Shown here one piece after another: positions 8,840-17,167 of a stretch of DNA of 64,000 nt. Each line of letters starts with the position of its first letter. Within the stretch, counting starts at the first letter, position 1. This DNA is from Nonomuraea coxensis DSM 45129 (GTDB lineage: Bacteria; Actinomycetota; Actinomycetes; Streptosporangiales; Streptosporangiaceae). Below the pieces are notes generated by a model. That model searched no databases. It was not told the DNA's origin and worked only from the letters and a program-made list of their open reading frames with translations. A program made the translations under genes and the position numbers. The stretch spans positions 1,178,001-1,242,000 of the forward strand of contig NZ_CP068985.1 in assembly GCF_019397265.1 (NCBI RefSeq), given 5' to 3'.

Positions 8840-8907
8840 CGCATTTTCTGACCGCTTCGGCATGTAAGGTGGGCGCGCCTGATCAACCCCCCAGGAGCCA
8901 CCTGCAC

Positions 8908-11730
8908 ATGTCCCGTCCCTACGTCACCGTGGTCGTCGTCGCGCACGACGGCGGACGCTGGCTGGGGGAGACGCTGCGGGCGCTGGTGAGCCAGAGCCGC
9001 AGACCCGACCGCGTGATCGGCGTCGACAACGGCAGCAGGGACGGCTCGGCCGACCTGCTGGTCCAGGCGCTCGGCCGTGGCAACGTGATCTCCCTGCCCC
9101 GTTCCGCCGCCTTCGCCGAGTCGGTCGCCGAGGCGCTCGGCCGCCTCCCTTCCGCCGGGCCCGACGAGTGGATCTGGCTGCTCCACGACGACTGCGCCCC
9201 CGACCGGTGGGCGCTGGAGGCGCTGCTCGCCGTGGCCGGGCAGGAGCCGAAGGCCGCCGTGGTCGGCCCCAAGCTGCGTGACTGGCTGGACCGCCGCCGC
9301 CTGCTGGAGGTGGGCGTGACGGTCGGCCGTACCGGACGCAGGGACACCGGGCTGGAGCCGCACGAGTTCGACCAGGGCCAGCACGACGGCGTGCGCGAGG
9401 TCATGTCGGTCTCCACGGCCGGGATGCTGGTCCGCCGCGACGTGTGGGAGACGGTGGGCGGGCTCGACCCGTTCCTGCCGCTGTTCCGCGACGACCTCGA
9501 CCTGTGCTGGCGGATCCGCAACGCCGGGCACAAGGTGCTGGTCACGACCTCGGCCGTGGCCTGGCACGCGGAGGCGGCGGCCCGCCGGCGGCGGCGCATC
9601 ACGGTGAGCGGCGACCATCCGCGCCGGCTCGACCGGCGAAACGCGATCTTCGTGGTCATGGCGAACCTGCCGTTCCGCGCGATGCTGTGGGCGCTGCTGC
9701 GGAACGTGCTCGGCTCGGCCTTCCGCACGCTGATGTTCATCGTGGGCAAGCAGCCGGCGAACGCGCTGGACGAGCTGGTGGCGATGGGGTCGGTGCTGGT
9801 GCATCCGTTCCGGCTGGTCCGGGCGCGCCGCGCCCGCCGCTACGGCCGCAAGAAGGGATATATCCGCGTAAAGCGGCTGATGACCCCGCCGGGTGCGGCC
9901 TACCGCCGGCTGGTCGACATGGTGCAGAGCTTCCTCGCCGGCGGCGCCCCCGTGGACGCCGCCGGCCGCCACCACCACGCCGCCGCCCCCTCCGGGGAGG
10001 ACGAGGAACAGGCGCTCGTGCCGGCCGACAGCGGCGCGGTCAAACGCTTCCTGTCCCGCCCCGGCGTCGTCCTCATGCTCGCGCTGGCCGCCGTCTCGCT
10101 GGTCGCCGAACGCTCCCTGCTGCTCGGCGACCGGCTCGGCGGGGGCGCGCTGGTGCCGGTCACCGGTGGCGCGGGCGATCTGTGGGCGTTCTACACCGAG
10201 GGCTTCCACGACGGCGTCGGGCTCGGCTCGGACGCCTGGGCCCCGCCCTACGTGGCCGTCGTCGCGGCCCTGTCCACGCTGGCGCTCGGCAAGACCTGGC
10301 TCGCCGTGTCGGTGCTGCTGCTCGGCTCGGTGCCGCTGGCCGGGGCCACCGCGTACCTCGCCACCCGGCACGTCGTCCCGGCGGTGCCGGCGCGGGCGTG
10401 GGCGGCCGGCACGTACGCGCTGCTGCCCGTCGCGACCGGCGCGGTTGCGGCCGGGCGGCTGGGCACGGCCGTGGTGTTCGTGCTGGTGCCGGTCTACGCC
10501 TCCCTCGGCACGACCGTCCTGTCCGCCGAGCCGCGCCGCGCCCGCCGCGCCGCCTGGGCGCTCGGGCTGCTGCTGGCGGTCGGCACGGCGTTCGTGCCGC
10601 TCACGTACCCGATGGTCGCGGTGCTCGGCGTTGCCGCGCTCGCGGTGCGGCGGCCTCGGGGCGCGGTGACGTCCGTCGCCGTCGCGCTGCTCGTGCCGGT
10701 GGCGCTGCTGCTCCCCTGGCTGGCCGGGCTCGTGACGGAGCCGGGCCGGATCCTGCGCGAGGCCGGGCTGCACGACCCCGCCCTGGTCGACGCCGCGCTC
10801 GGGCCCGAGTCGCTGCTCGCGCTCTCCCCCGGTGGGCCGGGACTGCCGCCGTTCTGGGTGACCGCGGGCCTGCTGGTGACGGCGCTGGCCGCGCTGCTCA
10901 TGCGCCGCCAGCGGACGATCGTCGCCATCGGCTGGGGCGTCGCCCTGTACGGGACGCTGGTCGCGATCCTGGTCAGCCGCATCGAGATCGAAGGGGCGCG
11001 GGCCTGGCCGGGCGTGCCGCTCGCGTTCGCCGGCACCGGGCTCGTGGTGCTCGTCGCCCTGACCGCGCACCGCCTGACCGAGCTGCGCGCCGGCGGCGGG
11101 CTGCGGCGGCTCGGCGCGACGGCGGTCGTGGCGGTGGCCTTCAGCACGCCGCTGCTGGCCGCCGGCTGGTGGGTGGCCACCGGCGTACGCGGCCCGCTCA
11201 CCGGCGACGCCCCCGACGTGCTGCCCGCCCTCGCCGCCGCCCGCAGCCAGCACGGCGAGCGCACCCTCGTGGTCAAGGGCTCCGCGTTCACCGTCCTGCA
11301 CGGCCGTACGCCGCTGCTCGGCGAGGCCGAGCTGCCCGTCCCCGCCGAGGCCGCCGCCCGCGTGGCCACCGCCGCGCAAGGGCTGATCGGCGGGCGCGGC
11401 GGCGACGCGGCCACCCTGGCCCAGCAGGGCATCGCCATGGTCGCGGTGGCCCCGCCCGTGCCGCAGGGGCTCGCGAGGACGCTCGACTCGCAGCCTTCGC
11501 TCGAACGCCTGAGCCTGTCGGAGGCCGGCGGCCTGTGGCGGCTGGCCGAGCCCGTCACCCGGGTGCCGGTCAGGCCGGAGAGCGTCCTGTACCGGCCGTG
11601 GCTGTGGGCGCAGGGCGTGATGGTGCTGGTCATGGTGGTCCTCGCGGCGCCGGGGCGGCGCGAGAGCCCGCAGGAGACGCCCGCCGAGCCCGTCCCCGTC
11701 GCGCCCCTCCTGGCGGCGAGGGCGTCATGA
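8908..11730 (+). CDS. Glycosyltransferase family 2 protein fused to a large polytopic membrane domain
   Basis: The 940-residue protein carries an N-terminal GT-A domain in about residues 1-290 (VTVVVVAHDGGRWLGETLRA, IGVDNGSRDGS, LLHDDCAPDRWALE, FRDDLDLCWR). About ten hydrophobic segments follow from about residue 410 to the end. Such proteins use a sugar nucleotide or polyprenyl-phosphate donor for cell-envelope polymers; the substrate is not readable from sequence. ATG 8908 was chosen for the CCAGGAG site upstream and the family-like start RPYVTVVVV. It overlaps the DUF5719 gene by 4 bases, so the two are co-translated. The same pair follows whiB in other actinomycetes. Confidence 0.85.
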   Translation: MSRPYVTVVVVAHDGGRWLGETLRALVSQSRRPDRVIGVDNGSRDGSADLLVQALGRGNVISLPRSAAFAESVAEALGRLPSAGPDEWIWLLHDDCAPDRWALEALLAVAGQEPKAAVVGPKLRDWLDRRRLLEVGVTVGRTGRRDTGLEPHEFDQGQHDGVREVMSVSTAGMLVRRDVWETVGGLDPFLPLFRDDLDLCWRIRNAGHKVLVTTSAVAWHAEAAARRRRRITVSGDHPRRLDRRNAIFVVMANLPFRAMLWALLRNVLGSAFRTLMFIVGKQPANALDELVAMGSVLVHPFRLVRARRARRYGRKKGYIRVKRLMTPPGAAYRRLVDMVQSFLAGGAPVDAAGRHHHAAAPSGEDEEQALVPADSGAVKRFLSRPGVVLMLALAAVSLVAERSLLLGDRLGGGALVPVTGGAGDLWAFYTEGFHDGVGLGSDAWAPPYVAVVAALSTLALGKTWLAVSVLLLGSVPLAGATAYLATRHVVPAVPARAWAAGTYALLPVATGAVAAGRLGTAVVFVLVPVYASLGTTVLSAEPRRARRAAWALGLLLAVGTAFVPLTYPMVAVLGVAALAVRRPRGAVTSVAVALLVPVALLLPWLAGLVTEPGRILREAGLHDPALVDAALGPESLLALSPGGPGLPPFWVTAGLLVTALAALLMRRQRTIVAIGWGVALYGTLVAILVSRIEIEGARAWPGVPLAFAGTGLVVLVALTAHRLTELRAGGGLRRLGATAVVAVAFSTPLLAAGWWVATGVRGPLTGDAPDVLPALAAARSQHGERTLVVKGSAFTVLHGRTPLLGEAELPVPAEAAARVATAAQGLIGGRGGDAATLAQQGIAMVAVAPPVPQGLARTLDSQPSLERLSLSEAGGLWRLAEPVTRVPVRPESVLYRPWLWAQGVMVLVMVVLAAPGRRESPQETPAEPVPVAPLLAARAS

Positions 11731-13034
11731 GGACCTTCGTCGAGAACAGGTTCGGCCTCCTCGCGGTGGTGACCGTCGTGCTCGCCGTCCTGTACGGGGT
11801 CGCGTGGATCACCCGCCCCGCCCCGGCGGCCCCGGCCGCCTCCGCCCCGCGCAAGGTGCCGGTCGAGTCGGTCACCGCCGTCTGCCCCGGGACGAAAGGG
11901 GAGAAGGTCGGCGTCTACCTGCCCGGCTCGCTGGCGTACGAGACCATGAAGAGCGGCGCCCCGTACGTGACCGACGGGCCCGGCGCGCTGGAGGCCGGCT
12001 ACACCGTCCGCGTCGCCGGGGGCGCGGACCGCGGCCTGGCCGGTGTGCGCTGCACCGAGCCCGCCCCGGTCACCTGGCTCCTCGGCCCCGGGCCGGCCGA
12101 CGCGGCCGTGGTCCTCCGCCTCGCCAACGCCGACAAGGCCCCCGCCCTGGTGGACGTGCAGGTGCACGCTCCAGAGGGCCCGGTCTCCGGCGACAAGGGC
12201 GTCGGGCTGGAGGTCGCGCCCGGCCGGCAGCGCGTGATCGACCTGCGTACGCTCGCGCCGTCGGCCGAGATCGCGGCCGTCAGCGTCACCACGATCCTCG
12301 GCAGGGTCGCCGTCTCGGCCCGCGCCGTCCTGGAGACCGGCGGCGTCGACTGGCTGCCCGCCGCCGCCCCGCCCGCCACCCGCGTGGTCGTGCCGGGCAT
12401 CCCGGGCGGCGGCGGAGGCCGGCAGCTCCTCGTCGCCACCCCCGGCGAGACGGACGCGGTCGTACGGGTGCGCGCCGTCGGCGAGGACGCCGAGTACGCG
12501 ATGCGCGGGCGCGAGACGCTCGACGTGCCGGCCGGCGGCGTCGTCTCGGCGGATGTCACCACCGGGCTCGGCGCGTCCTCCGCGGCCCTCGTCCTCACCT
12601 CGAACGTGCCGATCGTGGCCGGCGCGGTCATGACCGGCACCGGTCAGCGCCAGGACGTCGCCTTCACCGCCGGCACGCCGTCACTGGAGCTGGGCAGCGC
12701 GGTGGCCCGCAACGGCGCCGGCTCCCGCCTGGTGCTGACGGCGGTCGGGGCGGCGGCGGGCAGGGTGCGGGTCCAGGTGGTGCCGGGCAAGGGCGCGGCC
12801 GAGCCGCCGTTCGACGTGGACGTGCCCGCCGGCCGCACCCGGAGCGTCCGGCTCAAGGCGCGCGGCGACTTCGCGATCGTGGTGACCCCGGTGTCCGGGG
12901 AGGTCTACGGCGGCCGGGTGCTGGAGGAACGCCTCAAGGACGGTCTCATGCTCACCGTCCAGCCCTTGGCCCCCGCGCGGGTGTGGACCCTGCTGCCCCC
13001 GCTCACGGACACCCCGCGGGTGGTCGCGCCCTGA
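11727..13034 (+). CDS. DUF5719 family membrane-anchored extracellular protein
   Basis: The 435-residue protein has one N-terminal transmembrane segment (FGLLAVVTVVLAVLYGVAWI) and an extracytoplasmic beta-rich part without catalytic motifs. The ATG overlaps the stop of the upstream glycosyltransferase (ATGA), so it is translationally coupled and probably works with that enzyme at the envelope (inference). The family is conserved beside whiB in actinomycetes, and no biochemical function is known to me. Confidence 0.75.
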   Translation: MRTFVENRFGLLAVVTVVLAVLYGVAWITRPAPAAPAASAPRKVPVESVTAVCPGTKGEKVGVYLPGSLAYETMKSGAPYVTDGPGALEAGYTVRVAGGADRGLAGVRCTEPAPVTWLLGPGPADAAVVLRLANADKAPALVDVQVHAPEGPVSGDKGVGLEVAPGRQRVIDLRTLAPSAEIAAVSVTTILGRVAVSARAVLETGGVDWLPAAAPPATRVVVPGIPGGGGGRQLLVATPGETDAVVRVRAVGEDAEYAMRGRETLDVPAGGVVSADVTTGLGASSAALVLTSNVPIVAGAVMTGTGQRQDVAFTAGTPSLELGSAVARNGAGSRLVLTAVGAAAGRVRVQVVPGKGAAEPPFDVDVPAGRTRSVRLKARGDFAIVVTPVSGEVYGGRVLEERLKDGLMLTVQPLAPARVWTLLPPLTDTPRVVAP

Positions 13035-13045
13035 GGTCAGGGGGG

Positions 13046-13486
13046 TCAGCGACGGTCGTCGTAGCCCGGGTCGACGGTCTCGGGGGAGAGGCCGAGCAGC
13101 GTGGCGACCTGCTCCACCACGGTGTCGTGGACCATCGCGCCGAGGGTGTCGCGGTCGCGCGCCCTCGCCTCCAGCGGGCGGCGGTAGACGACCACCGCCG
13201 CCGGGTTCTGGCCGCTGGCGGCGTCGGCGCGGCCGAGGGGGATCGGGTCGGAGGTCAGGCGCGGCCCGTCGTCCAGTTCGCTGAGCGGCGGCACCTCCTC
13301 CACCGCGAACTCCACGGCGGAGAGCTGCCGCTCCCAGCGCGGACGCAGCCGGTCGACGGCGTCGAGCACGAGGTCGTCGAAGCGCTCGCTGCGCGACTTG
13401 GCCAGGGGGACATGAGAGGGGGCGAGCGGGCCGCGAAGCCCGCGACCGTGGCGATCGCGCCGTCTGGGACCGCGCCGTGGTGTCAC
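13046..13486 (-). CDS. Zincin-like (metallopeptidase-family) protein with degenerate HExxH
   Basis: This 146-residue protein corresponds by position and sequence to the whiB-linked gene Rv3259 of mycobacteria. The C-terminal block MVHDTVVEQVATLLGLSPE aligns with the zincin HExxH helix, but the motif reads HDTVV-E, lacking the E and second H of a standard zinc protease, so catalysis is doubtful. The N-terminus is arginine-rich. The GTG at 13486 has no clear ribosome binding site; TACACT lies about seven bases upstream on the minus strand, which suits a leaderless transcript. It faces DUF3499 divergently across 241 bp that holds no other gene. Confidence 0.7.
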   Translation of the reverse strand: MTPRRGPRRRDRHGRGLRGPLAPSHVPLAKSRSERFDDLVLDAVDRLRPRWERQLSAVEFAVEEVPPLSELDDGPRLTSDPIPLGRADAASGQNPAAVVVYRRPLEARARDRDTLGAMVHDTVVEQVATLLGLSPETVDPGYDDRR

Positions 13487-13727
13487 ACGGCAAGTGTACG
13501 GGGACGATCCACCCGATCACGGTGTGACGGGGCCGGTGGGTAGCCTGGTGGTGATCCTTTCGTACGCCCCCACGGGCGGCCGTCCCCCGATCCCGGCAGG
13601 TGGTCCCGGGTGCGTCATCGGGGCATGTGGGTGGAAAGGCTGAGACAGGTGTCCGAATTGTGGCGACACGCTCGTTAAGAGCGCTCAGATAGTGGCGCCT
13701 CGCACTCTTACCAGATACGGTCCCTCC

Positions 13728-14096
13728 GTGAGCCCCGTCCGCCGCTGTTCCCGCACCGCCTGCAGCCAGCCTGCCGTCTTCACGCTCACGTACGTATACG
13801 CCGACTCGACCGCTGTTCTCGGCCCCCTGGCGACGTACGCGGAGCCACACTGCTACGACCTGTGCGCCGAACACGCCGAACGGCTGACCGCTCCCCGCGG
13901 CTGGGAGGTCGTGCGGCTGCCCACGGACGGCGCCTCACCCAGCTCCGACGACCTCGAAGCCCTGGCCAACGCCGTCAGGGAGGCCGCCCGCCCGGCCCGT
14001 CCTGGCAGTGGCGAGCCCGTCGGCGACGGCGTCGAGGTCGGCAGGCGGGGCCACCTGCGCATCCTCCGCTCGGCTCAGCCCAACCGCGAGAGGTGA
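13728..14096 (+). CDS. DUF3499 family protein
   Basis: The 122-residue protein is conserved in actinobacteria beside whiB (Rv3258c in M. tuberculosis). The start SPVRRCSRTACSQPAVFTL and the later HCYDLCAEHAERLTAPRGWE give two CxxxxC / CxxH-like clusters that could bind metal. GTG 13728 was chosen because it gives this conserved N-terminus. Function unknown. Confidence 0.85.
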   Translation: MSPVRRCSRTACSQPAVFTLTYVYADSTAVLGPLATYAEPHCYDLCAEHAERLTAPRGWEVVRLPTDGASPSSDDLEALANAVREAARPARPGSGEPVGDGVEVGRRGHLRILRSAQPNRER

Positions 14097-14163
14097 CGCC
14101 CGGCCTTCCCCATCGGCCGGTAAAGTCGAAGGACGTGTCCGCGGTCGATTCGTAGGAGTTCCG

Positions 14164-14946
14164 ATTAATCGCACGTTCTCCCTGGTCGCCTTCGATCTGG
14201 ACGACACGCTCGCGGTGTCCAAGTCCCAGATCGACGAGCGGATGGCCGCGCTCCTGGCCCGGCTGCTCGACGCCGTCGAGGTCTGCGTCATCTCCGGCGG
14301 GCAGTTCGCCCAGTTCCAGACCCAGGTGCTGCGGCACCTGCCGATCGACGACCGCCTGCGCGCCCGGCTGCACCTCATGCCGACCTGCGGCACCCGCTAC
14401 TACCGCTGGAAGGACGGCGACTGGTCCCTCGTCTACGCCGAGGACTTCGCCGAGTCCGAGAAGGCGGAGATCATCGAGGTGCTCACCAGGTCCGCGAAGG
14501 AGCTCGGCCTCTGGAGCGACGGCACCTGGGGCGACATCATCGAGGACCGCGGCAGCCAGATCACCTTCTCGGCGCTCGGGCAGCAGGCGCCGCCGGACGC
14601 GAAATACGCCTGGGACCCCGACGGCGCCAAGCGCCGCCTGCTGTGCGCGCGGGTCTCCGAGCAACTGCCCGGCCTTGAGGTGCGCGGCGGCGGCTCGACG
14701 TCGGTCGACATCACCCGCCAGGGCGTCGACAAGGCGTACGGCATCGGCCGCCTGCTCGAAGCCCTCGACCTGACGATCGACGACGTGCTGTTCGTCGGCG
14801 ACCGCCTCGACGAGGGCGGCAACGACTACCCCGTCAAGCTGATGGGCGTGGAGTGCGTGGCCGTCGAAGGCTGGGAGCAGACCGCGGATTTCGTGGCGAA
14901 CTTCCTCGCGAGAGAAGGGCTCGATGGCGCGGTGTCCGTCGGTTAA
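14164..14946 (+). CDS. HAD-IIB family phosphatase / phosphomannomutase-like protein (apparent ATT start)
   Basis: The protein has HAD motif I DLDDT near its N-terminus, motif II in VCVISGGQFAQF, and motif IV VGDRLDEGGNDYPV. The cap resembles the type IIB fold of eukaryotic-type phosphomannomutase (STSVDITRQGVDKAYG). Alpha-PMM exchanges mannose-1-P and mannose-6-P; bacterial relatives can also be sugar phosphatases. No ATG, GTG or TTG fits near the conserved start. The ATT at 14164 lies five bases after a good AGGAG (14154-14158), giving 260 residues. The only upstream conventional start is GTG 14008, which overlaps DUF3499 by 89 bases and adds a low-complexity tail. Confidence 0.8.
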   Translation: MNRTFSLVAFDLDDTLAVSKSQIDERMAALLARLLDAVEVCVISGGQFAQFQTQVLRHLPIDDRLRARLHLMPTCGTRYYRWKDGDWSLVYAEDFAESEKAEIIEVLTRSAKELGLWSDGTWGDIIEDRGSQITFSALGQQAPPDAKYAWDPDGAKRRLLCARVSEQLPGLEVRGGGSTSVDITRQGVDKAYGIGRLLEALDLTIDDVLFVGDRLDEGGNDYPVKLMGVECVAVEGWEQTADFVANFLAREGLDGAVSVG

Positions 14947-15015
14947 ATTGAATCGACCGTAGCCCGCAGGGCTATCGAGGGGCGGCGCCCATGTGCGATT
15001 CGAGGTCGACGATTC

Positions 15016-15597
15016 ATGCGCGATCCCGCTCAGCTCAATCTCCTCGCGGCGCTGGCCTCGGCGTTGGCGGGCATGGGCTCCGCTCTTGCTGCTGCGTTCA
15101 TGATCCGCCTGCAGCGGCGCTGGTCGTCTGCCGACGCGCTGCTGAGGATCGCAGAGGTGTTCGAGAGCGCCGCGTTCCGGAAGTACAAAAGCATTATTTA
15201 CCGACTGGACCGTAACGCCTTCTCGACCTGGAACGAGGAGGAGGTAGCCAGCGTCAATGCCTGGTGCGCGCACCTCGACATCGTCTCCGTCCTGATCCAG
15301 TCACGCCAGATCAGTAAGGTGGCGTTCCTGAACCTGTACGGGGACGTGACGCTGCGGACCATTTACCAGATAGCTCCCTACTGCAATCATCAGCTCGCCC
15401 TCAGGGGAAAACAATTCCTGTTGCCCTTGCGCCTCCTGGCCGGCGACCTCGTGCGAACCTGGAAACGGCGAGCGCACAAGAAGCGTTATCCGCTGCAGAT
15501 CGGTTTCCCGGACCAACCCAGACTGCGGGTCAGTCCCGACCTTTTCGACAGCGATGACGCGGTCCTCGCGTTCAGGGCGGACGGCGCCATCCGGTGA
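15016..15597 (+). CDS. Hypothetical membrane-anchored protein
   Basis: The 193-residue protein has one N-terminal hydrophobic helix (LLAALASALAGMGSALAAAFMI) and a soluble, basic, aromatic-rich remainder (RIAEVFESAAFRKYKSIIY, then HKKRYPLQIGF). I do not recognise a family; DUF4760-like small anchored proteins have similar architecture. It sits directly ahead of the broken glmS-like gene, probably in the same operon, and its codon use is less GC-biased than the backbone, which fits acquisition by transfer. Confidence 0.6.
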   Translation: MRDPAQLNLLAALASALAGMGSALAAAFMIRLQRRWSSADALLRIAEVFESAAFRKYKSIIYRLDRNAFSTWNEEEVASVNAWCAHLDIVSVLIQSRQISKVAFLNLYGDVTLRTIYQIAPYCNHQLALRGKQFLLPLRLLAGDLVRTWKRRAHKKRYPLQIGFPDQPRLRVSPDLFDSDDAVLAFRADGAIR

Positions 15598-15623
15598 TTC
15601 ACGCGCTGTGGAAGGAGTCCCTG

Positions 15624-16433
15624 ATGTGCGGTCTCGTCGGAATGACCGCGGAGCGCGACGATGTGGTCCCTGAAGTGCTGGCGCGTTTGGCTTCAGTGGA
15701 ATATCGCGGCTACGACTCGTTCGGACTCGCCTTCCTGGCGAACGGAGCAATCGGGATGTCGAAGGCTGTCGGCTCCGTCTCCCAGGCGCTGCATGAGCGG
15801 CGCCTCTCCCGCCTCCAGGGCAGCACCTGCGCACTGGCTCACACGAGATGGGCCACACACGGCCGTGTGACCGTGAGCAACGCTCATCCTCATCTGTCCT
15901 TCGACGGCGCAGTCGCGGTGGCGCACAACGGCGTCATCGAGAACCATGCCGGTCTCCGGCGGAAGTTCGAGTCGGACGTCGTCCGGTTCACCAGTGAAAC
16001 GGACAGCGAGGTCGTCGCGCACATCATCGCCACCTACCTGGCTGCTGGCGTGCCTCTGCTCACGGCAATCTGCCTGACGGCCGGTCTCCTCGAAGGCGAA
16101 TTCGCGCTGGGCATCATTTCCACGGCTGATCCGTCTGCCCTGTACGGCGTGCGGCAGAAGAGTCCCCTCGTATTGTGCGAGGACGGCGGACGTGCCGCGA
16201 TTGCCTCTGACCAGAGCGCGCTTTCTGGGATCGCGCGAGGGCGGGCCGTGTTCCTGGAGGACGGCGACCTGGTGCGACTCCGAGCGAACTCCATCGAGGT
16301 CTTCACAGCCGGCGGAGGCGGCGTGCCGCTGCCGGTTGCGCGTGCTCACCTTCCCTGCTCGGACGTCGGCTTCACAGTGAGCAAGAGCGGGCATCGGCAC
16401 TTCATGCTCAAGGAGATCCATGAGACTCCACAA
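15624..16433 (+). pseudogene. glmS-like aminotransferase, fragment 1 (glutaminase domain), cut by Tn3-family insertion
   Basis: GlmS converts fructose-6-P and glutamine to glucosamine-6-P. This 270-codon fragment starts MCGLVGMTAERDD, placing the nucleophilic cysteine right after the initiator Met. It contains YRGYDSFG, THTRWATHG-like (AHTRWATHGRV) and HNGVIENH, the usual glutaminase motifs. ATG 15624 was chosen because the cysteine must be N-terminal and GGAAGGA lies just upstream. The frame ends in HETPQ, where a Tn3-family element entered. The coding sequence resumes in frame at 28032. It is a paralogue, judging by divergence and operon context, so loss need not affect cell-wall GlcN supply (inference). 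Confidence 0.9.
16429..16433. repeat. Target site duplication CACAA, left copy
   Basis: CACAA borders the left inverted repeat of the Tn3-family element and is repeated at 28027-28031. Five bases is the standard Tn3-family duplication length. Confidence 0.9.
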
Positions 16434-16479
16434 GGGGGGCAGACCAAGTAAGCCGGAAAAGGCTAATAGGGCTGGTCAG
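16434..16479 (+). repeat. Left terminal inverted repeat of the Tn3-family element
   Basis: The 46-bp arm begins GGGGGGCAGACCAAGTAAGC and ends in GGGCTGGTCAG. It matches the reverse complement of 27981-28026 at 45 of 46 positions. A GGGG start is typical of Tn3-family ends. Confidence 0.95.
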
Positions 16480-16820
16480 CGATATCTCGCGTGTTCAGGG
16501 CTCGTCGTGAGTTGTGCGGTGATGTCTCCTCCGCCCTCGCTGCGGCACCGCTGCGAGCGTCATGACCGCCGCGCCTCGCTCGGAGCAGTCCCGCCTCGGT
16601 GCAATAGTACGACGACAAAGCCAGTGGCGATCTTCGTGACGGGCGGGCGCCAAAGCTGCAGGCGCTTGTCTATTGACGGAAGGTGTCACTCCGTCGCGCC
16701 TGGCTCATGTCGTCATCGTAACGTGGCGGCAGCGGTTCAGCTCGCCGCCCGGAAGCTGAGTGCCAAGCCATTGATCTGATTTCCGCTGGCCGTAGCTATG
16801 CGGGTTGTCGAGGTCGGGCA
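16480..16820. other. Gene-free stretch at the left end of the transposon
   Basis: I see no supported coding region, repeat or RNA gene here. Short open frames on both strands lack ribosome binding sites and recognisable composition. It may be remnant sequence captured with the passenger cassette. Confidence 0.5.
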
Positions 16821-17036
16821 TCAGTCCCGCTGTTTACTTTTTCTCTCGCGCCTAATTGCAAGCCAAGCGCCGATTAGACCAACAGCTGTGCCACTTGTCC
16901 CAAAAAGAAAGCCTCTCTCGAAGCCAATGCCCATGATCGTCGTGCAGAGGCCGACGACTGTGGCGCATATCGCGACGATTGTCAGGATAACGATAAAGGA
17001 TGCGAAGAGCTGCGCGATCTTCTTTGGCGCTAGCAT
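16821..17036 (-). CDS. Small two-TM membrane protein, candidate immunity protein for the Rhs C-terminal module
   Basis: The 71-residue protein starts MLAPKKIAQLFASF at ATG 17036, with GGAAGG five bases upstream. A longer frame starts at 17081 but has no such site. Two hydrophobic helices (about residues 8-34 and 40-60) are followed by a basic tail RRERKSKQRD. It lies directly downstream of the Rhs gene on the same strand, the standard position of an immunity gene in polymorphic toxin loci. A membrane-embedded immunity protein would fit the hydrophobic, possibly pore-forming, Rhs tip. The toxin/immunity link is inference; no known immunity family is recognised. Confidence 0.55.
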   Translation of the reverse strand: MLAPKKIAQLFASFIVILTIVAICATVVGLCTTIMGIGFERGFLFGTSGTAVGLIGAWLAIRRERKSKQRD

Positions 17037-17080
17037 GACACCTTCCGCACTTGAGGGCCCTCTGTGGGGCGGATACATCA

Positions 17081-17127
17081 TACCCTAGTCTTGCGGCGAG
17101 GCCGTGCCTGACCGCAAGACTAGGGTA
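17081..17127 (-). terminator. 16-bp perfect hairpin between the Rhs gene and the small membrane protein
   Basis: TACCCTAGTCTTGCGG (17081-17096) and CCGCAAGACTAGGGTA (17112-17127) pair over 16 bp with a 15-nt loop. There is no T-run on either side, so it may terminate, attenuate or stabilise the message between toxin and candidate immunity gene. Confidence 0.5.
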
Positions 17128-17167
17128 ACGGGCCAACTACTTGGTCAATTGCGATCTGAAGCTGATA

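Noticed and set aside
8824-11379. 851-codon open frame antisense to the glycosyltransferase
   Set aside because: It is a high-GC shadow rich in R/G/Q/H; the plus strand has the family motifs and ribosome binding site.
13484-13727. Extra gene in the gap between the zincin-like gene and DUF3499
   Set aside because: Short frames have no ribosome binding site; the spacing suits two divergent promoters.
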